Shown here piece by piece: positions 62,193 through 64,000 of a stretch of 64,000 bases of DNA; position 1 is the stretch's first letter, and every line of letters starts with the position of its first letter. Where the stretch lies: positions 1,476,453 through 1,540,452 of the forward strand of contig NZ_JWLJ01000001.1 in the NCBI RefSeq assembly GCF_000813985.1, written 5' to 3'. The translations under genes were made by a program, and so were the position numbers. The stretch comes from Ruegeria sp. ANG-R. Its GTDB lineage: Bacteria > Pseudomonadota > Alphaproteobacteria > Rhodobacterales > Rhodobacteraceae. Under the pieces are notes generated by a model. It made no database searches. It had not been told where the DNA came from and was given only the letters and a program-made list of their open reading frames with translations.

Positions 62193-63505
62193 GCAATCCG
62201 GGCTTCAAGCTTGGGGTATCGCCAACCCAGTGTTGCGCCCCGCGCGACGTTCAACACCATCAGCGCCGCCCACAGCCCGTGATTGCCAAAGATCGGGACA
62301 AGAATGAGCAAGGCGATGACATATATAGCAACTGACTGGATCATCGCGTTGCGCATATCTCGGGTCCACGTGGCCCCAATATAGATTCCATCGAACATCC
62401 AGCTTGCCACACCGATCACGGGCGCAAGCGCGGCCCAGAACAGATACTCCCGCGCGGCGAGCCGAACGTCCGGCGACGTCGACATCAGATCTATCAATGC
62501 AGGCCCTGCCAGATAGAATATCAGCCCCAGAGCAATGGCTCCGCCCACGCCCCATTGCGACGCCATAACCGAGGCGCGCCTGACCTGTAATCGGTTGCCT
62601 GCGCCCACAGCACCGCCCACCAATGCCTCGGCCGAGAAGGCAAAACCATCAAGGGCAAAGGCCGTGATCTCAAGAAACTGCAGCAGCACCTGATTGGCGG
62701 CCAGATTGACATCGCCCAGATCGGAACCCACGAACAAAAAGGTCGTGAACGCACCGGTGAGAAGAACTGACCGAACCATGATGTCTACATTCACCTGCAT
62801 CATCCGCCGCAGTCTGTTGGCGTCGAAAACGCGTGGCCAGTCCCTCCACTGATTGCCGGCGAAAGCGGTGCGGCACAACCAAAGGCCAAGTGTGAGCCCC
62901 GACCACTCGGCAATCAGGGTAGCGATGGCAACACCTTCAACACCCCAGCCCAGGCCAAGGACAAACCACAGGTCCAGCGCGATATTCAAACCATTCATCC
63001 AGACCTGCAGGATGAACACACTTCTTGTCCGCTCGACGGCGATCAGCCAGCCGGTGACCGCATAAAGCGCGATGGTTGCCGGTGCGCCCCAGATTCGAAT
63101 CTGCAGGTAATCCCGCGTCAGGGATTCAACTTCTGCACTGGCAGGCGACAAGGCAAACGCACCCAGAAAAATCCAAACCTGCAGGGCGACAAATAAAAGC
63201 CCGGCACTCCCTCCAAGCAACAGCCCGCGCGTCAGCAACGCACCCGTTTCGGCAGTATCCCCTGCCCCCCGCGCCTGTGCGACCAGACCGGTCGTTCCCA
63301 TCCGAAGAAAGCCGAATATCCAGTAAATCGCCGACAGGATCACCGCGCCCATGCCAACGGCCCCTATCGGAGCGGCCTGCCCCATCTGACCCACAACGCC
63401 TGTGTCCACCGCCCCCAGGATCGGAACGGTTGCGTTGGACAGTACGATCGGTAACGCAATTTTCAGCACGCGCCGATGCGTGATGGGCGCGTTCGCGTCC
63501 TCCAT
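62189..63505 (-). CDS. MATE family efflux transporter (DinF-like)
   Basis: 438 residues with 12 hydrophobic helices in two similar halves. ILKIALPIVLSNATVPILGAVDTGVVGQMG-type sequence opens the protein (key residues: LPIVLSNATVPILGAVDTG), followed by IYWIFGFLRMGTTGLVAQA near 70 and the second-half FSAEALVGGAVGAGNR near 285; these are DinF/NorM features. Such proteins export cationic compounds with Na+ or H+. Start at 63505 fits the operon with the thioesterase gene two bases upstream; the longer frame lies inside that gene. Confidence 0.9.
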   Translation of the reverse strand: MEDANAPITHRRVLKIALPIVLSNATVPILGAVDTGVVGQMGQAAPIGAVGMGAVILSAIYWIFGFLRMGTTGLVAQARGAGDTAETGALLTRGLLLGGSAGLLFVALQVWIFLGAFALSPASAEVESLTRDYLQIRIWGAPATIALYAVTGWLIAVERTRSVFILQVWMNGLNIALDLWFVLGLGWGVEGVAIATLIAEWSGLTLGLWLCRTAFAGNQWRDWPRVFDANRLRRMMQVNVDIMVRSVLLTGAFTTFLFVGSDLGDVNLAANQVLLQFLEITAFALDGFAFSAEALVGGAVGAGNRLQVRRASVMASQWGVGGAIALGLIFYLAGPALIDLMSTSPDVRLAAREYLFWAALAPVIGVASWMFDGIYIGATWTRDMRNAMIQSVAIYVIALLILVPIFGNHGLWAALMVLNVARGATLGWRYPKLEARIA

Positions 63506-63507
63506 GC

Positions 63508-64000
63508 TCACGCCTTGGGTGTCGGCGGCTGCGGCATCAGGAAATGCCCCGTACCCTGAGCAAACAGTTTGGCATGATTGTCCTGCCACGCCTCAACGCG
63601 AACCGACGCATAACGCCGCCCCGCGCGGTTGATGAAAGCACGGGCATAGGCATCCCGCGGCAGGCCTGAGCGTAAATAGTCGACCGTGAAATCTATGGTT
63701 TTCGGAAAGCGGATATTCTCATCCGTCAGAATCTCTTCAGCGCCGATCTCACCGCTTTCGATCCTTGGGAACATATGCTCCCAGCTCAGCGTGATCACGG
63801 CGGTGACTTCGAGAAACGCCGCCGTCACCCCGCCGTGGATCGCGGGCAGAAAGGGGTTTCCGATCAGTTTTTCGTCGAAATTCAGCACTCCGGTCAGTTC
63901 ATCGCCCCTGCGGTCGAAGGTAATGTTGAGAAACCGGATATACGGCACCCCCTCGATCAGCGCCGTCAATGCGGCGTCACGGCGTTGCTTGACGACCTGC
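63508..64000 (-). CDS. PaaI-like hotdog-fold thioesterase (partial, N-terminus outside window)
   Basis: The reading frame has no in-frame stop up to the window edge: residues QVVKQRRDAA precede the TTG codon at 63969, so the true start is probably beyond 64000. The visible 160 or so residues show the hotdog signature NPFLPAIHGGVTAAFLEVTA with the active-site His-Gly-Gly, followed by TIDFTVDYLRSGLPRDAYAR and YASVRVEAWQDN. It should hydrolyse acyl- or aryl-CoA thioesters; substrate unknown. It overlaps none of the MATE gene (two-base gap). Confidence 0.87.
   Translation of the reverse strand, partial: QVVKQRRDAALTALIEGVPYIRFLNITFDRRGDELTGVLNFDEKLIGNPFLPAIHGGVTAAFLEVTAVITLSWEHMFPRIESGEIGAEEILTDENIRFPKTIDFTVDYLRSGLPRDAYARAFINRAGRRYASVRVEAWQDNHAKLFAQGTGHFLMPQPPTPKA

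Noticed and set aside
1..64000. CRISPR array, insertion sequences, prophage structural genes, rRNA genes
   Set aside because: No regularly spaced repeat array, transposase, capsid/tail/terminase protein or rRNA sequence was seen on either strand.

Overview
The window looks like a chromosomal segment of a marine alphaproteobacterium of the Roseobacter group (Rhodobacteraceae). The clues are high GC with GC-rich third codon positions, a DctPQM-type TRAP transporter, a complete aerobic (late cobalt insertion) cobalamin pathway, a MrpA/B-fused Na+/H+ antiporter operon, the FAD-oxidoreductase/SelD fusion and an opgC-opgG-opgH operon. No plasmid, prophage structural or CRISPR genes are visible. Species assignment is not possible from the sequence alone.

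Layout. 1-4.2 kb: a minus-strand operon (N-formylglutamate amidohydrolase-like hydrolase, TRAP small and large permeases, TRAP binding protein cut by the window edge) with a divergent RpiR-type regulator. 4.3-8.8 kb: an unknown membrane protein, a glycosyltransferase, a YgfZ/GcvT-like folate protein, an ABC-exporter membrane domain with no ATPase, elongation factor P and a small conserved protein. 8.8-13.9 kb: a YdjM-like membrane protein, cobQ, an uncharacterised acidic protein, a TolC-like outer membrane protein and a Pcm-like methyltransferase. 14.1-16.2 kb: tRNA-Cys followed by an AT-richer insertion of about 1.9 kb. It is bounded by a repeat of the tRNA 3' end and holds two translationally coupled genes whose sizes, order and topology match the phage lambda RexA/RexB exclusion pair. 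16.2-20.7 kb: a minus-strand glycan cluster (four glycosyltransferase-like proteins and a methyltransferase).

21-36.3 kb: a dehydrogenase of the 3-hydroxyisobutyrate family, then a cobalamin riboswitch followed by a tightly overlapping operon: a [2Fe-2S]-like DUF1636 protein, cobW, N, G, H, I, J, L, E, M, B, A, F. cobK sits in reverse orientation between cobJ and cobL. With the separate cobQ, this covers most of the conversion of uroporphyrinogen III to cobyric acid. cobS, cobT, cobO, cobD/cobC and cobP/U/V are not in the window.

36.3-47.1 kb: a DUF302 protein, a ThDP-dependent enzyme coupled to a class III CoA-transferase, a TPR protein, the periplasmic glucan operon opgC-opgG-opgH, a secreted esterase and a membrane-anchored rhodanese. 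47.3-53.3 kb: the mrp operon (A/B fused, C, D, E, F, G). 53.3-56.5 kb: selD fused to an FAD oxidoreductase, convergent with the tRNA 2-selenouridine synthase gene. 56.6-64 kb: a TPR-sulfotransferase, a 5'-nucleotidase, two small DUF proteins with pyrD and an ArsC-like protein, a MATE transporter, and a PaaI-type thioesterase that runs off the end.

The most interesting region is the tRNA-Cys insertion: a candidate minimal anti-phage (RexAB-like, DUF4747-like) element with no integrase of its own and tandem 12-nt repeats near both ends. All similarity statements come from recognising motifs and architecture by eye; no database search was run.
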